26,488 nt of DNA from NCBI GenBank assembly GCA_024683255.1, contig JAIKYL010000202.1, forward strand, positions 1 to 26,488, read 5' to 3'. The stretch comes from Bacteroidales bacterium. Its GTDB lineage: Bacteria; Bacteroidota; Bacteroidia; Bacteroidales; UBA932. Each line of letters opens with the position of its first letter. Position 1 is the first letter of the stretch. The position numbers and the translations under genes are program-made. A model generated the notes under the pieces. It did no database searches, was not told the origin of the DNA, and was given only the letters and a program-made list of their open reading frames with translations. Below, in pieces: positions 8,015-16,126 of this stretch.

Positions 8015-9546
8015 AAAAATGTCTCATCGTCGCCATCGGCGAAAACAATGAAATCGGCGTGAAAAACGCCCTCCCCTGGCATCTGGCGGAGGATTTGAAG
8101 TATTTTAAGGCCGTTACCAAAGGCTATCCCGTGATCATGGGCAGGGCCACCTATTTTTCCCTGCCCTCCCGTCCGCTCCCGGGGCGCAAGAACATTGTCC
8201 TTAACCTGGGCGGGGACCCCATCCCGGAAGCCACCTGCGCCTATTCCTTTGAAGAGGCATACAAAGAGGCCGAAATGACCGGGACCGAAAAGTGCTTCAT
8301 CATGGGCGGGGCCTCCGTGTACCGGGCCGCGCTGCCGGATATGGACCGCCTGTACATCACGCACGTGCACACCGCCGTGAAGGATGCCGATGCCTTCTTC
8401 CCGGAGATTGAACCGGAGAAATGGGAGCGCATCAGTACTTCCGAAACAAAGACGGATCCGGAAACGGGCTACAAGTTTGAATTTGTCATTTACGAACGCA
8501 AGCATATGAATATCAAAAAGGAATTGTGGGGAACCACTCCGGAGGGTAAGGAAGTTCTTTTCTACACCCTCAAAAACGCCTCCGGCGCATACGTAAAACT
8601 GTGTAACATTGGAGCCGCCATCACTTCCATAGTGGTTCCGGACAAGAAGGGCAAGCTGGAGGACGTGGTCCTGGGCTATGCCAATCCGCTGGATTACTTT
8701 GGGGATGGCCCCTGCATGGGCAAGGTGCCCGGCCGTTTTGCCAACCGCATTAACAAGGGTATATTCACCCTGGACGGCAAGGAGTACACCCTTCCTGTGA
8801 ACTGCGGCCCCAACCACCTCCACGGCGGTCCCAAGGGTTTCATGAACCAGGTCTGGGACAGTCGGATAGAAGGTAACTCCGTGGAATTCATGTACTTCTC
8901 GGAAGACGGCGAGGAAGGTTATCCCGGCAATATGAAGGTGGTGGCCCACTACACCTGGAGCGAGGACAATTCCCTCAAGCTCATCCTCACGGCGGAATGC
9001 GACGCCCCCACGGTGGTCAACCTCACCAACCACGTATATGTGAACCTGAACGGAGAAGGCTCCGGCACCGTACTCAACCACAAGCTGGAACTGAACTGCT
9101 CCCAGTGGCTTCCCACGGACAGTACCCTCATTCCGGAAGGCGACCCTGCCGATGTGGCCGGAACGCCCATGGACTTTGTGGAGGCCAAGCCCATCGGCCA
9201 GGACATCAAGGCCGATTTCCCTGCCCTCAAATATGGCAAGGGCTATGACAACTGCTGGCTCATTGACGGCGCCATGCCTGGCCAGCTAACCCCCGTTGCA
9301 GAGCTCTGGGGAGACGTTTCCGGACGCCACATGGAGGTGCTCACCACCCAACCCGCCGTGCAGGTATACACCGGAAACTGGCTCAAGGGCAGCCCCAAGG
9401 GCAAGAGCAAGGAATACGAGGATTACGACGGCGTGGCCATCGAATGCCAGAAGTGCCCGGATTCCCCCAACCGGCCGGACTTCCCCTCCACCGAGCTAAG
9501 GCCCGGCGAGGTGTACGAAGAGGCTATTATCTGGGTTTTCGACTAA
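8011..9546 (+). CDS. folA-galM: Dihydrofolate reductase fused in frame to aldose 1-epimerase (GalM)
   Basis: One uninterrupted 511-codon frame holds two normally separate enzymes. Residues 1-164 are [16 protein letters not shown] places the catalytic acid at D28 (E. coli D27), followed by [17 protein letters not shown] and the NADPH-loop region [11 protein letters not shown]. Residues 166-511 are a full-length GalM: NHLHGG (H269), NLTNH (H341) and AIECQ (E478) correspond to the two active-site His and the catalytic Glu of GalM. The junction is ERK-H-MNIKK with no linker, and an ATG at 8506 could still start a free epimerase. DHFR regenerates tetrahydrofolate for ThyA; GalM interconverts alpha- and beta-galactose for GalK. 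No fusion of this pair is known to me. A lost stop codon, natural or by sequencing error, is the alternative. Confidence 0.93.
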   Translation: MKKCLIVAIGENNEIGVKNALPWHLAEDLKYFKAVTKGYPVIMGRATYFSLPSRPLPGRKNIVLNLGGDPIPEATCAYSFEEAYKEAEMTGTEKCFIMGGASVYRAALPDMDRLYITHVHTAVKDADAFFPEIEPEKWERISTSETKTDPETGYKFEFVIYERKHMNIKKELWGTTPEGKEVLFYTLKNASGAYVKLCNIGAAITSIVVPDKKGKLEDVVLGYANPLDYFGDGPCMGKVPGRFANRINKGIFTLDGKEYTLPVNCGPNHLHGGPKGFMNQVWDSRIEGNSVEFMYFSEDGEEGYPGNMKVVAHYTWSEDNSLKLILTAECDAPTVVNLTNHVYVNLNGEGSGTVLNHKLELNCSQWLPTDSTLIPEGDPADVAGTPMDFVEAKPIGQDIKADFPALKYGKGYDNCWLIDGAMPGQLTPVAELWGDVSGRHMEVLTTQPAVQVYTGNWLKGSPKGKSKEYEDYDGVAIECQKCPDSPNRPDFPSTELRPGEVYEEAIIWVFD

Positions 9547-10499
9547 AGCGTTTCCAGGAACGAAAGCACATTCTCCTGAGGGGTGTCCTTCAGGAGAATT
9601 TTTTTATCCTTGTCCAAAAGGTACAGGGACGGAATGCCGCGGACGCTGTAAATCCGGTCCTCGGAAATGGCCAGCCGATGGTCGTAGCCGCAGATCCAGT
9701 CGGCGGGAAAATCGGCCGCCTGGGCCTTCCATTCGTCGATTTCGGGATCAATGAACACATCCACCACCTTGAGCCGACCCTGGGCGATGGCCGAAGTGGC
9801 CTGCGGAAGCTGCTGCATGGCTTCCATGAGCTCCCGGCAGGCGTTGCAACCGGGATTGCCGAAGATAAGAAGGGTATAATCGGCCTTGATGCCGTGCAGG
9901 GTGTGCACCTTGCCCCGGATATCCGTGAAGGGGAAGTCCGTTGCCACGGAGCCGATGGGGTTCCGGGAGCACATTTCCGCGTCGTAGCGGTATTTGGGCT
10001 TGTATTTTTCGTCCACCAGGTCCGACTGCGCCAGCAGGGACGCATACACGCCGTACAGATCGTCGCAGCGGAGGGGGGAATTAGGGTCGTACAGATACTT
10101 GTTTAGTAGTTCCGACATCTTGGGGAACATATTGGATTCCGGATAGCGCCGGCCGAAGGCCTCCACCTTGCCGAAGAAATGGGCCACGGCATCCTTGGCC
10201 TTGGAAATGGAGACATTCTGCAGCAGGGTGCCGAACAGCCCCATCTGTCGTTCCACCTCCTCCAGGTCCACGCCGTTCACCGTTACGGAGTCGCAGTAAT
10301 AAACGGCCGATGTGTCCGTGAACTTGTCCCAAAGGTGGCTTATCATAAAGTTCACCCGGTCCTGCCCGTCGGAAAGCATGGCAGGAATACTCACTTCCGG
10401 AAACGCTCTCTTAACCGGCTGGGCGGGCGTTTTTGCCGTCCGTCCTCCGCAGGAGAGCAGGAGCAGTCCCACTCCCAAAAAACAAAGAATCCGTCTCAT
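9543..10499 (-). CDS. Thioredoxin-fold lipoprotein, DUF5106-like
   Basis: A 318-aa exported lipoprotein. I chose the ATG at 10499 because MRRILCFLGVGLLLLSCGG is a clean lipoprotein signal with lipobox Cys16; a longer in-frame extension to 10601 would bury it and cross the promoters. The middle region (about residues 40-180, including HLWDKF) resembles the Bacteroidetes DUF5106 domain. Residues about 190-318 form a thioredoxin-like domain with redox motif C218-N-A-C221 in GNPGCNACREL and a cis-Pro region GIPSLYLLD. It probably acts as a periplasmic or outer-membrane-tethered disulfide reductase; partners are unknown. The stop overlaps the galM stop by 4 nt, and the end of the gene contains the opposing operon's terminator. 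Confidence 0.88.
   Translation of the reverse strand: MRRILCFLGVGLLLLSCGGRTAKTPAQPVKRAFPEVSIPAMLSDGQDRVNFMISHLWDKFTDTSAVYYCDSVTVNGVDLEEVERQMGLFGTLLQNVSISKAKDAVAHFFGKVEAFGRRYPESNMFPKMSELLNKYLYDPNSPLRCDDLYGVYASLLAQSDLVDEKYKPKYRYDAEMCSRNPIGSVATDFPFTDIRGKVHTLHGIKADYTLLIFGNPGCNACRELMEAMQQLPQATSAIAQGRLKVVDVFIDPEIDEWKAQAADFPADWICGYDHRLAISEDRIYSVRGIPSLYLLDKDKKILLKDTPQENVLSFLETL
9570..9605 (+). terminator. Intrinsic terminator of the thyA-folA/galM transcript
   Basis: A perfect 10-bp stem (ATTCTCCTGA at 9570-9579 and TCAGGAGAAT at 9590-9599) with a 10-nt loop is followed by seven T residues (9599-9605). It sits 24 nt past the galM stop, inside the C-terminal coding region of the convergent minus-strand lipoprotein gene, where the same bases encode about KKILLKDTPQEN. 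Orientation fits rho-independent termination of plus-strand RNA. Confidence 0.85.
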
Positions 10500-10506
10500 A
10501 CAACTG

Positions 10507-10514
10507 CAAAAGTA
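10507..10514 (-). promoter_or_regulatory. TAnnTTTG promoter box of the thioredoxin lipoprotein
   Basis: On the minus strand this reads TACTTTTG, an exact consensus, with 7 nt to the ATG at 10499. It lies in the 41-bp divergent spacer with the large outer-membrane protein gene, 13 bp from that gene's own box. Confidence 0.68.
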
Positions 10515-10527
10515 GTCTTTTTTTTTG

Positions 10528-10535
10528 TAGATTTG
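10528..10535 (+). promoter_or_regulatory. TAnnTTTG promoter box of the 1008-aa outer-membrane protein
   Basis: TAGATTTG matches the -7 consensus and ends 5 nt before the ATG at 10541. A nine-T tract (10518-10526) lies just upstream. The predicted transcript is leaderless. Confidence 0.68.
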
Positions 10536-10540
10536 TACGC

Positions 10541-13500
10541 ATGAGACGTCTTTTAGCGGTAATAGGACTGCTGGTGCTTGTTTCCACAGGCGCCCGGGCA
10601 CAGTTTTTCACCAACGGAACGGACCCGGGATACCTGAAGTGGAACAGCATAGAAACGTCTAATTATCAGGTACTTTACCCTAGAGGTGCGGACTCCCTGG
10701 CCCGGAATTACGCCCGGCTTTTGGAGCGCTTCCGCAAGCCTTCCGGCTATAGCATCGGCTTCACGCCCGGGGAACTTCAGTGGAGCAAGAAATTGCCCGT
10801 GGTGCTGCACCCTTTCAACGGCTATTCCAACGGTTCCGTGGGCTGGGCCCCGTCCCGGATGGAAATCTATACCATTCCTGAGCCCCTGGGCGGAAACCCC
10901 GTTCCCTGGGAACTCCAGCTCATGACGCATGAACCCCGACACCAGGCCCAACTGCAAATGGGTTTCACCGGCTGGCTCAAGTATCTGGGCTATCTTACGG
11001 GAGAAGCGGCCAGTCCGCTGGGTTTCCTGTTTTACCTGGATTTGGGCCTGGCCGAAGGAGACGCCGTAGCCGCGGAAACAGGCTTTGGCTATGGCACCCG
11101 CGCCCGCACGGCCGATTTCCTCAACTATTACCGCGTGGCTCTGGACCAGGGAGATTTCCGCTCTTGGGACCGCTGGCGTTATGGTTCCTACAAGCATTTT
11201 ACGCCGGACTATTATACGCTGGGGTATATCACCATCGGCGGTGTACGCTATTTCTACGATTATCCTTTGTTCACGGCCGATTTCCTGGAACGCTCCCGCA
11301 AACACCCCTTCAGCTTCACCCAGCGGAATATGAAGAAAACGGCCGCCGAACGTTCTGGAAAGCCGTTTAAGGAAACCTTCACAGAAGTGCTGGAGGGTCT
11401 TAACAACCAGTGGCGGGAAGAGGCGCGCGCCCGCGAGCCCTTTATCCCGCAGGAGCAGCTCACCCAGGCCAAAAGCCTTCCCCGCTCCTATTCTTCCACC
11501 GTTTTCCTGGGAGGGACCCTCTTCCTGTTAAGGGAAGACCATGCGCGTGGAAAGGAACTGGTGGCTCTCCGGGACGGAAAGGAAGACATTATTGCTCCCA
11601 TGTCCCACAGCGCCCTGGCCCTGTGGAAGGACGATAATTTCCTGCGTCTGTACTGGGCCGAAACCGTAGTGAATCCTCGCTGGGAGCTCTCCCACCGTTC
11701 CATCATCCGCTATTACGACGCGGAAAGGAACAAAATTGCAGACCTCTCCAAGGAAGGCCGCCTCTACAATCCCAGGCCATCGGCCGACGGACTCCGCGTG
11801 CTCACGGTGGAATACCCCTGGGACGGCGGCAGTTACCTGACGGTCCTCAGCGCCATGGACGGCTCTGTGCTGCAGCGAATCCGCGTTCCGGACGGCATCC
11901 AGGCCACGGAAGCCACCTGGTGGACGGACGGCGTTTTCTACGTTTTCGGTATCTCGGAGGAGGGTTACGGCCTGTACAAAATGGCCGATGGGCAGTGGAG
12001 CACCGTCCTGGAGCCGTGTATCCAAAAGGCCGTGAACCTGACAGGGGACGGCCGGTACCTGGAGTGGATTTCGGACCGGGACGGTTCCAACGAGCTGTAC
12101 CGGTATTATCCGGAGGAAGGGCGGCTGGTGCAGATGACATCGGCCCGCTACGGACTCACGGACGCGGCCGAGGACAACGGATTCCTCTATTACGTGTCCC
12201 AGACGCTGGACGGAACCATGCTTTACCGCACCCCCGTGGAGGCCCTGCAGCCCCGCGAAGTGCAGTTTACCGATGTCCACACCTACCCCATGGAAGATGC
12301 GCTGGTGGCGCAGGAAAGGGCGCTGGGACCTGTTCCATCGGCCGATGAGCCGGTGGAGATATCGGCCCCCAAGCCTTATAGCAAACTCCTGCACCTCATG
12401 CGTTTCCACACCTGGCTGCCCTTCTATGTGAATTACGACGCCATTGAGTCGCAGAGCCTGGATTTCTCCTATGAAACGGCTTCCCTGGGCCTTACGGGCT
12501 TCTTCCAGAACAGCCTGGCCACAACGTCCGGCTACGTGGGCTACAGCGCCCATCCGGACACGGAAAAGGACGGCCCCTGGATGCATTCCCTGCACGGAAA
12601 GATCACCTACACGGGGCTGTATCCCGTTTTGGAAGCCTCTTTCGACCTGGGCGGAAGCCATGCCCGGCAGTATTACCTTAACCAGTATGACAGCCCGTCC
12701 AAGACAACCCTGGCCGCCACTTCCTATCTAAGGCAGGATCCGCTTTATGCGGTCCGCTTTAGCGCCTATATCCCTTTGCGGTTTAACAAGGGCGGCATGC
12801 TCTCCGGCGTGGTTCCCAAGCTGTCCTACACCCTTTCCAACAGCGGTTATTCCACCAGAAAAGTCCTGTGGAGCATTCCAGGGCAGTTCTTCTCCGGCAT
12901 TCCCGCCTGGTATCACATGTCCGGCTACAAAGAAGGTGTCAATACCCCCATCCAACGCATTACGGCCTCCATCCGGGGCTATTTGATGCTTCCCGTAGCC
13001 CAGGCAGCCGTGTATCCACGCCTGGGCGTGGGCCTGGAAACGGGCTACAGCTTCCGTCCGGGGCTTACCAACATGTTCTCTCCCAATTTTTACCTGTACG
13101 GATACGGCTATCTGCCGGGACTTTGGCTGCCGCAGGGACTCCGTTTTACGGGTATCTACCAGCAGCAGTTTAACAGGAAGGATTTCCAGTTTGGAGAAAT
13201 GTATGCCAGCGTGCTGCCGCGGGGATTCTCCGGATCGGTGGGGGCGCAGGTGGCCTATGAATACTCCACGCAGTACCGCGTAACGGCCGATTATGCCATT
13301 CCCATCTATGTGGGAGACCTTTCCCTGGGGCCCGTGACCTATATCAAGAACTTCCTCCTCACGCCGCATTTCGACTTCACCGGTTTCAAGGGCGGGAACC
13401 TCTGGAGCGCCGGCGCGGACCTGTCGGCCCAAATCGGCCATCTGTTCTTTATCAATTTCGACGGCTCCGTGGGCGTGTCCTTCTCTTATCTGGGCGGTTC

Positions 13501-13567
13501 CTGGTACAGCAATGTGGCCGAAGGGAAACCCTTCAGCGTGAGCATGATATTCAGCTTTGACATTTAG
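10541..13567 (+). CDS. Outer-membrane protein with HExxH N-terminal domain, TolB-like propeller and C-terminal barrel
   Basis: A 1008-aa exported protein. The start at 10541 is chosen because MRRLLAVIGLLVLVSTGARAQ is a typical signal peptide and a promoter box ends 5 nt upstream; the 36-codon extension to 10433 would read through both divergent promoters. Residues about 30-320 carry H130-E131-P-R-H134 (in MTHEPRHQAQ) and GLAEGDA with E172, the layout of a gluzincin zinc site. Residues about 330-630 have repeated short strands, including WISDRDGSNELYRY, like a TolB/WD40-type propeller. Residues about 660-1008 alternate aromatic-rich strands and end in FSFDI, as expected for an outer-membrane barrel. 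Similar uncharacterised proteins occur in Bacteroidales. Whether it is a protease is inference. The stop overlaps the convergent CpXC gene by 4 nt. Confidence 0.8.
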   Translation: MRRLLAVIGLLVLVSTGARAQFFTNGTDPGYLKWNSIETSNYQVLYPRGADSLARNYARLLERFRKPSGYSIGFTPGELQWSKKLPVVLHPFNGYSNGSVGWAPSRMEIYTIPEPLGGNPVPWELQLMTHEPRHQAQLQMGFTGWLKYLGYLTGEAASPLGFLFYLDLGLAEGDAVAAETGFGYGTRARTADFLNYYRVALDQGDFRSWDRWRYGSYKHFTPDYYTLGYITIGGVRYFYDYPLFTADFLERSRKHPFSFTQRNMKKTAAERSGKPFKETFTEVLEGLNNQWREEARAREPFIPQEQLTQAKSLPRSYSSTVFLGGTLFLLREDHARGKELVALRDGKEDIIAPMSHSALALWKDDNFLRLYWAETVVNPRWELSHRSIIRYYDAERNKIADLSKEGRLYNPRPSADGLRVLTVEYPWDGGSYLTVLSAMDGSVLQRIRVPDGIQATEATWWTDGVFYVFGISEEGYGLYKMADGQWSTVLEPCIQKAVNLTGDGRYLEWISDRDGSNELYRYYPEEGRLVQMTSARYGLTDAAEDNGFLYYVSQTLDGTMLYRTPVEALQPREVQFTDVHTYPMEDALVAQERALGPVPSADEPVEISAPKPYSKLLHLMRFHTWLPFYVNYDAIESQSLDFSYETASLGLTGFFQNSLATTSGYVGYSAHPDTEKDGPWMHSLHGKITYTGLYPVLEASFDLGGSHARQYYLNQYDSPSKTTLAATSYLRQDPLYAVRFSAYIPLRFNKGGMLSGVVPKLSYTLSNSGYSTRKVLWSIPGQFFSGIPAWYHMSGYKEGVNTPIQRITASIRGYLMLPVAQAAVYPRLGVGLETGYSFRPGLTNMFSPNFYLYGYGYLPGLWLPQGLRFTGIYQQQFNRKDFQFGEMYASVLPRGFSGSVGAQVAYEYSTQYRVTADYAIPIYVGDLSLGPVTYIKNFLLTPHFDFTGFKGGNLWSAGADLSAQIGHLFFINFDGSVGVSFSYLGGSWYSNVAEGKPFSVSMIFSFDI

Positions 13568-14178
13568 CGGAAGAAGCGGTCCAGCCAGGCGGCGTCCACC
13601 TGGGCAAAGCCCGCTTCGGGACGGATGGAGGGGTTTCGGCCCAGGATGCCCCGGGCGTCTTCGTACACGTTGAATCCTATATTCACCACCTGCATCTGGC
13701 CATTTAGCGGGAAAGCCAGAACCATCTCATTATCAGGGCCATCCATACGCAGGAAACGCAGTTTGGCATCCATCATTTCCGGATTCTTGGCGCTAAGTTC
13801 CCGGCGGGTTACCCATTTGCACATTTCCATGGCCACATCGTCCAGGCCGGCCTCATGGATATTCACCTTTTCCACCAGGTCTCCTACTTCCCTTACGCGG
13901 CGGAGTGTATAGCCTTCCAGCTCTTTCACGGCTTCCTCCACTTCCTTGGGCGCTTCTTGCCCATCCGGGAGAAGCCATACCATGAGCCGGGCCTCCGGGT
14001 CGTGATATAACGTCTGGTATTTCAAGAGGTTCCGGGTGCCGCAGTACGGACATTCCCATACAAAGAGGGAACCGTCCCGGACCCGGACCTTAAGTTCCGG
14101 ATCCTGGACGGTATTGATGCGTTCCACCGGTTCCACCTGCGTGGTCCGGTGACAATGGCTACAGCTTGCGGGCACCAT
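13564..14178 (-). CDS. CpXC-domain protein (zinc-ribbon-like, function unknown)
   Basis: A 204-aa soluble protein with two Cys pairs near the N-terminus: C6-x2-C9 (CSHC) and C43-P-Y-C46 (WECPYCGT). This is the spacing of the CpXC family, a presumed zinc-binding module of unknown function. The rest is mixed and acidic, with no membrane helix or signal peptide. The start overlaps the 3' end of galK by 20 nt; no later Met precedes the first Cys pair, so the start is fairly firm and translation is likely coupled to galK. It converges with the large outer-membrane protein gene and overlaps it by 4 nt at the stop codons. I do not assign a biochemical role. Confidence 0.78.
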   Translation of the reverse strand: MVPASCSHCHRTTQVEPVERINTVQDPELKVRVRDGSLFVWECPYCGTRNLLKYQTLYHDPEARLMVWLLPDGQEAPKEVEEAVKELEGYTLRRVREVGDLVEKVNIHEAGLDDVAMEMCKWVTRRELSAKNPEMMDAKLRFLRMDGPDNEMVLAFPLNGQMQVVNIGFNVYEDARGILGRNPSIRPEAGFAQVDAAWLDRFFR

Positions 14179-15301
14179 CGCTAATTACTACATCGTAAAT
14201 CTTGGGGGCGTGACCGAATTTCTCCGTAAACTTCTCCGTTGCCTCCTGGATGAAGTGCTGATACAGCTCTTCCTTCACCAAGTTGATGGTGCAGCCACCA
14301 AAACCGCCGCCCATTACGCGGGAGCCGGTTACGTCGCACTTGCGGGCCAGCTTGTTCAGGAAGTCCAGTTCCTCGCAGGAGACCTCGTACAGGCGGCTGA
14401 GACCGAAGTGGGTCTGGTACATCATCTCGCCCACGGTCTCATAGTCGTCCCGCTCCAGGGCGTCGCACACGTCCAGCACGCGCTGAACCTCGCCAATCAC
14501 ATATTCGGCCCGGAGGAAGTCCTCCTGGGAGATCTGGTCCCGGACCTCGTCCAGCCATACGCGCTTGGCGTCCGACAGGAATTCCACGTCCGGATGGTTG
14601 GCCCGGATGGCTGCAGCGGCCTTTTCGCAGGATTCCCGGCGCTTGTTATATGCGCTGGAGGCCAGTTCGTGCTTTACGCAGGTATCCAGCAGCACCACTT
14701 TGTAGCCTTTGGGATGGAAGGGGAAGTATTTGTATTCCCCGGTTTTGCAGTTGAGGCGGATCAGGGAGCCTTCCTTGCCGAAGAGGGAGGCGAACTGGTC
14801 CATGATGCCGCACTTGACGCCGCAGTAATTGTGCTCCGTGCTCTGGCCGATTTTTGCCAGCTCGTACTTCTCTATGCCGTTGCCGTTAATCTCGTTGATG
14901 GCATAGGCAAAAACGCTTTCCAGGGCCGCGGAAGAGCTTAGACCGGCGCCCAGGGGCACATCGCCGGCAAAAACGGCGTTGAAGCCCGCCACCTTTCCGC
15001 CCCGCTTGATGGTTTCCCGGCACACGCCGAAGATGTAGCGGGCCCACTGCTGCTGGGGCTTGTCCTCTTCCCGGAGGCCGAATTCCACGAATTCGTCATA
15101 GTCTAGGGAGAAAACCTTCACCTTGTCCGTTCCGTTGGGCTTGATGGCCGCCATGATGCCAAAGTTGATGGCACCCGGGAACACATAACCACCGTTGTAG
15201 TCCGTATGCTCACCGATGAGGTTGATGCGGCCGGAGGACATGTAAAGGGGACTTTCCTCTCCAAAGAGGGTCTTGAATTTTTCTTGAATCTTGGTTTTCA
15301 T
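14159..15301 (-). CDS. galK: Galactokinase GalK
   Basis: A 380-aa GHMP-family kinase that phosphorylates alpha-D-galactose to galactose 1-phosphate with ATP in the cytoplasm, the first committed Leloir step. The galactokinase signature GRINLIGEHTDYN spans residues 24-36. The ATP-binding GHMP motif LGAGLSSSAALE is at 117-128, the catalytic Asp168 is in CGIMDQF, and the C-terminal GHMP motif is GGGFGGCT. Length is normal. No galT or galE is adjacent; the only other Leloir-type gene here is the galM domain fused to DHFR about 4.6 kb away. A TATCTTTG box 29 nt upstream gives it its own promoter, and the gene is followed by an overlapping CpXC gene. Confidence 0.98.
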   Translation of the reverse strand: MKTKIQEKFKTLFGEESPLYMSSGRINLIGEHTDYNGGYVFPGAINFGIMAAIKPNGTDKVKVFSLDYDEFVEFGLREEDKPQQQWARYIFGVCRETIKRGGKVAGFNAVFAGDVPLGAGLSSSAALESVFAYAINEINGNGIEKYELAKIGQSTEHNYCGVKCGIMDQFASLFGKEGSLIRLNCKTGEYKYFPFHPKGYKVVLLDTCVKHELASSAYNKRRESCEKAAAAIRANHPDVEFLSDAKRVWLDEVRDQISQEDFLRAEYVIGEVQRVLDVCDALERDDYETVGEMMYQTHFGLSRLYEVSCEELDFLNKLARKCDVTGSRVMGGGFGGCTINLVKEELYQHFIQEATEKFTEKFGHAPKIYDVVISDGARKL

Positions 15302-15330
15302 ATACAGTGTTATTAATTGGCGCGTATCTA

Positions 15331-15338
15331 CAAAGATA
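15331..15338 (-). promoter_or_regulatory. TAnnTTTG promoter box of galK
   Basis: On the minus strand this reads TATCTTTG, 12 nt after the stop of the upstream nuclease gene and 29 nt before the galK ATG. It leaves a leader of roughly 25 nt, unlike the very short leaders of neighbouring genes. Confidence 0.62.
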
Positions 15339-15350
15339 GTGAAAATATCT

Positions 15351-16112
15351 CTATTGGCGAAGGCCCCAGACCGACGGGTCGTAGGCCGCCTCCACGTATT
15401 CCTCCAGGTCGTCCGGAAGGGCGGGATAAAAGTCCAGCCCAGTAAGCAGTTCCAGATCGTCCACGGAAAGGGCGCATTTCTCCAGATAATAGCGATTGGC
15501 GTCGTTCTGCATCACAAAGGCCACAGCCTGGTAACGGATGCCGTCATGCACCAGCGCCACCTTGAAAAAAGCGTCCGGAACCACTACTTTATCCGGGCCG
15601 ATGGTCCCGTACTTGTTGTCTCCGATAATGGGCCCTGAGACCACCCAAACGCGGCCATACTGACGCGCCCATCGGCGGATCTGCTTTTCCAGATACTGCC
15701 AGTCCTTGTTGTTCAATTCCTCCCGCTGAGGGCAGATGTTAAGGAAATAGAAGGTTTCCGACATGGCCTCGTCGCTCCAGAAGAAGTCTCCGGCCGGCGC
15801 CATGTGGCCCCTGGTCCAGCCGCTGCGGAAATAGTCCTCCCGCCGGGCCTGTTTTCCCTGGAAATTGAAGTCCATGGAGAACTCCTTGTCCTCCCGGGTG
15901 GCTTCTCCGTGGGTTTCCTCCTCCGTTAGCTCGTACGCCACCCAGTTGGGGATGAGCGTCTTGGTGTTGTAGGAAGTTACATACCCCTGGTACTCCACAA
16001 TGTTATCCTGGGGTGCCGGCGCCGGAATCTCCAGTCCCTGAGGCGCTTCCATAAGCATCTCGCAAGAAGCAGCCAGAAACGGGAAAAGCAATATGCCCAA
16101 AATCTTCTTCAT
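15351..16112 (-). CDS. DNA/RNA non-specific endonuclease lipoprotein (NUC family)
   Basis: A 253-aa exported nuclease. I start it at the ATG at 16112 because MKKILGILLFPFLAASCE is a lipoprotein signal (Cys17) and a promoter box ends 4 nt upstream; the 13-codon extension to 16151 overlaps the preceding gene and hides the signal. The catalytic motif reads T100-R-G-H103-MAPAGD, so the His general base is present but the usual Asp of DRGH is Thr. The metal-binding region FLNICPQREELNNKDW (N126 and N135/N136) is conserved. Family members cleave DNA and RNA without sequence preference, using a divalent metal. Probably surface- or periplasm-anchored and used to degrade environmental nucleic acid. 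It lies 14 nt downstream of an exported EEP-type gene. Confidence 0.9.
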   Translation of the reverse strand: MKKILGILLFPFLAASCEMLMEAPQGLEIPAPAPQDNIVEYQGYVTSYNTKTLIPNWVAYELTEEETHGEATREDKEFSMDFNFQGKQARREDYFRSGWTRGHMAPAGDFFWSDEAMSETFYFLNICPQREELNNKDWQYLEKQIRRWARQYGRVWVVSGPIIGDNKYGTIGPDKVVVPDAFFKVALVHDGIRYQAVAFVMQNDANRYYLEKCALSVDDLELLTGLDFYPALPDDLEEYVEAAYDPSVWGLRQ

Positions 16113-16116
16113 ACTA

Positions 16117-16124
16117 CAAAGATA
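16117..16124 (-). promoter_or_regulatory. TAnnTTTG promoter box of the NUC endonuclease
   Basis: On the minus strand this reads TATCTTTG, squeezed into a 14-nt gap: it starts 2 nt after the stop of the upstream EEP gene and ends 4 nt before the NUC ATG. The NUC mRNA would be leaderless, in addition to any read-through. Confidence 0.65.
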
Positions 16125-16126
16125 CA

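Noticed and set aside
7972..9081. A 369-codon minus-strand frame opposite folA-galM
   Set aside because: It is antisense to two conserved enzyme domains, with no promoter box and no recognisable domain.
10433..10540. Longer N-terminus for the outer-membrane protein starting at 10433
   Set aside because: The extension overlaps the divergent gene and precedes the promoter box; the signal peptide begins at 10541.
10500..10601. Longer N-terminus for the thioredoxin lipoprotein starting at 10601
   Set aside because: It would cross both divergent promoters and overlap the neighbouring gene, and it would bury a perfect lipoprotein signal.
11528..12661. A 377-codon minus-strand frame inside the outer-membrane protein gene
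   Set aside because: It is a shadow of the sense gene, with composition bias and no motif.
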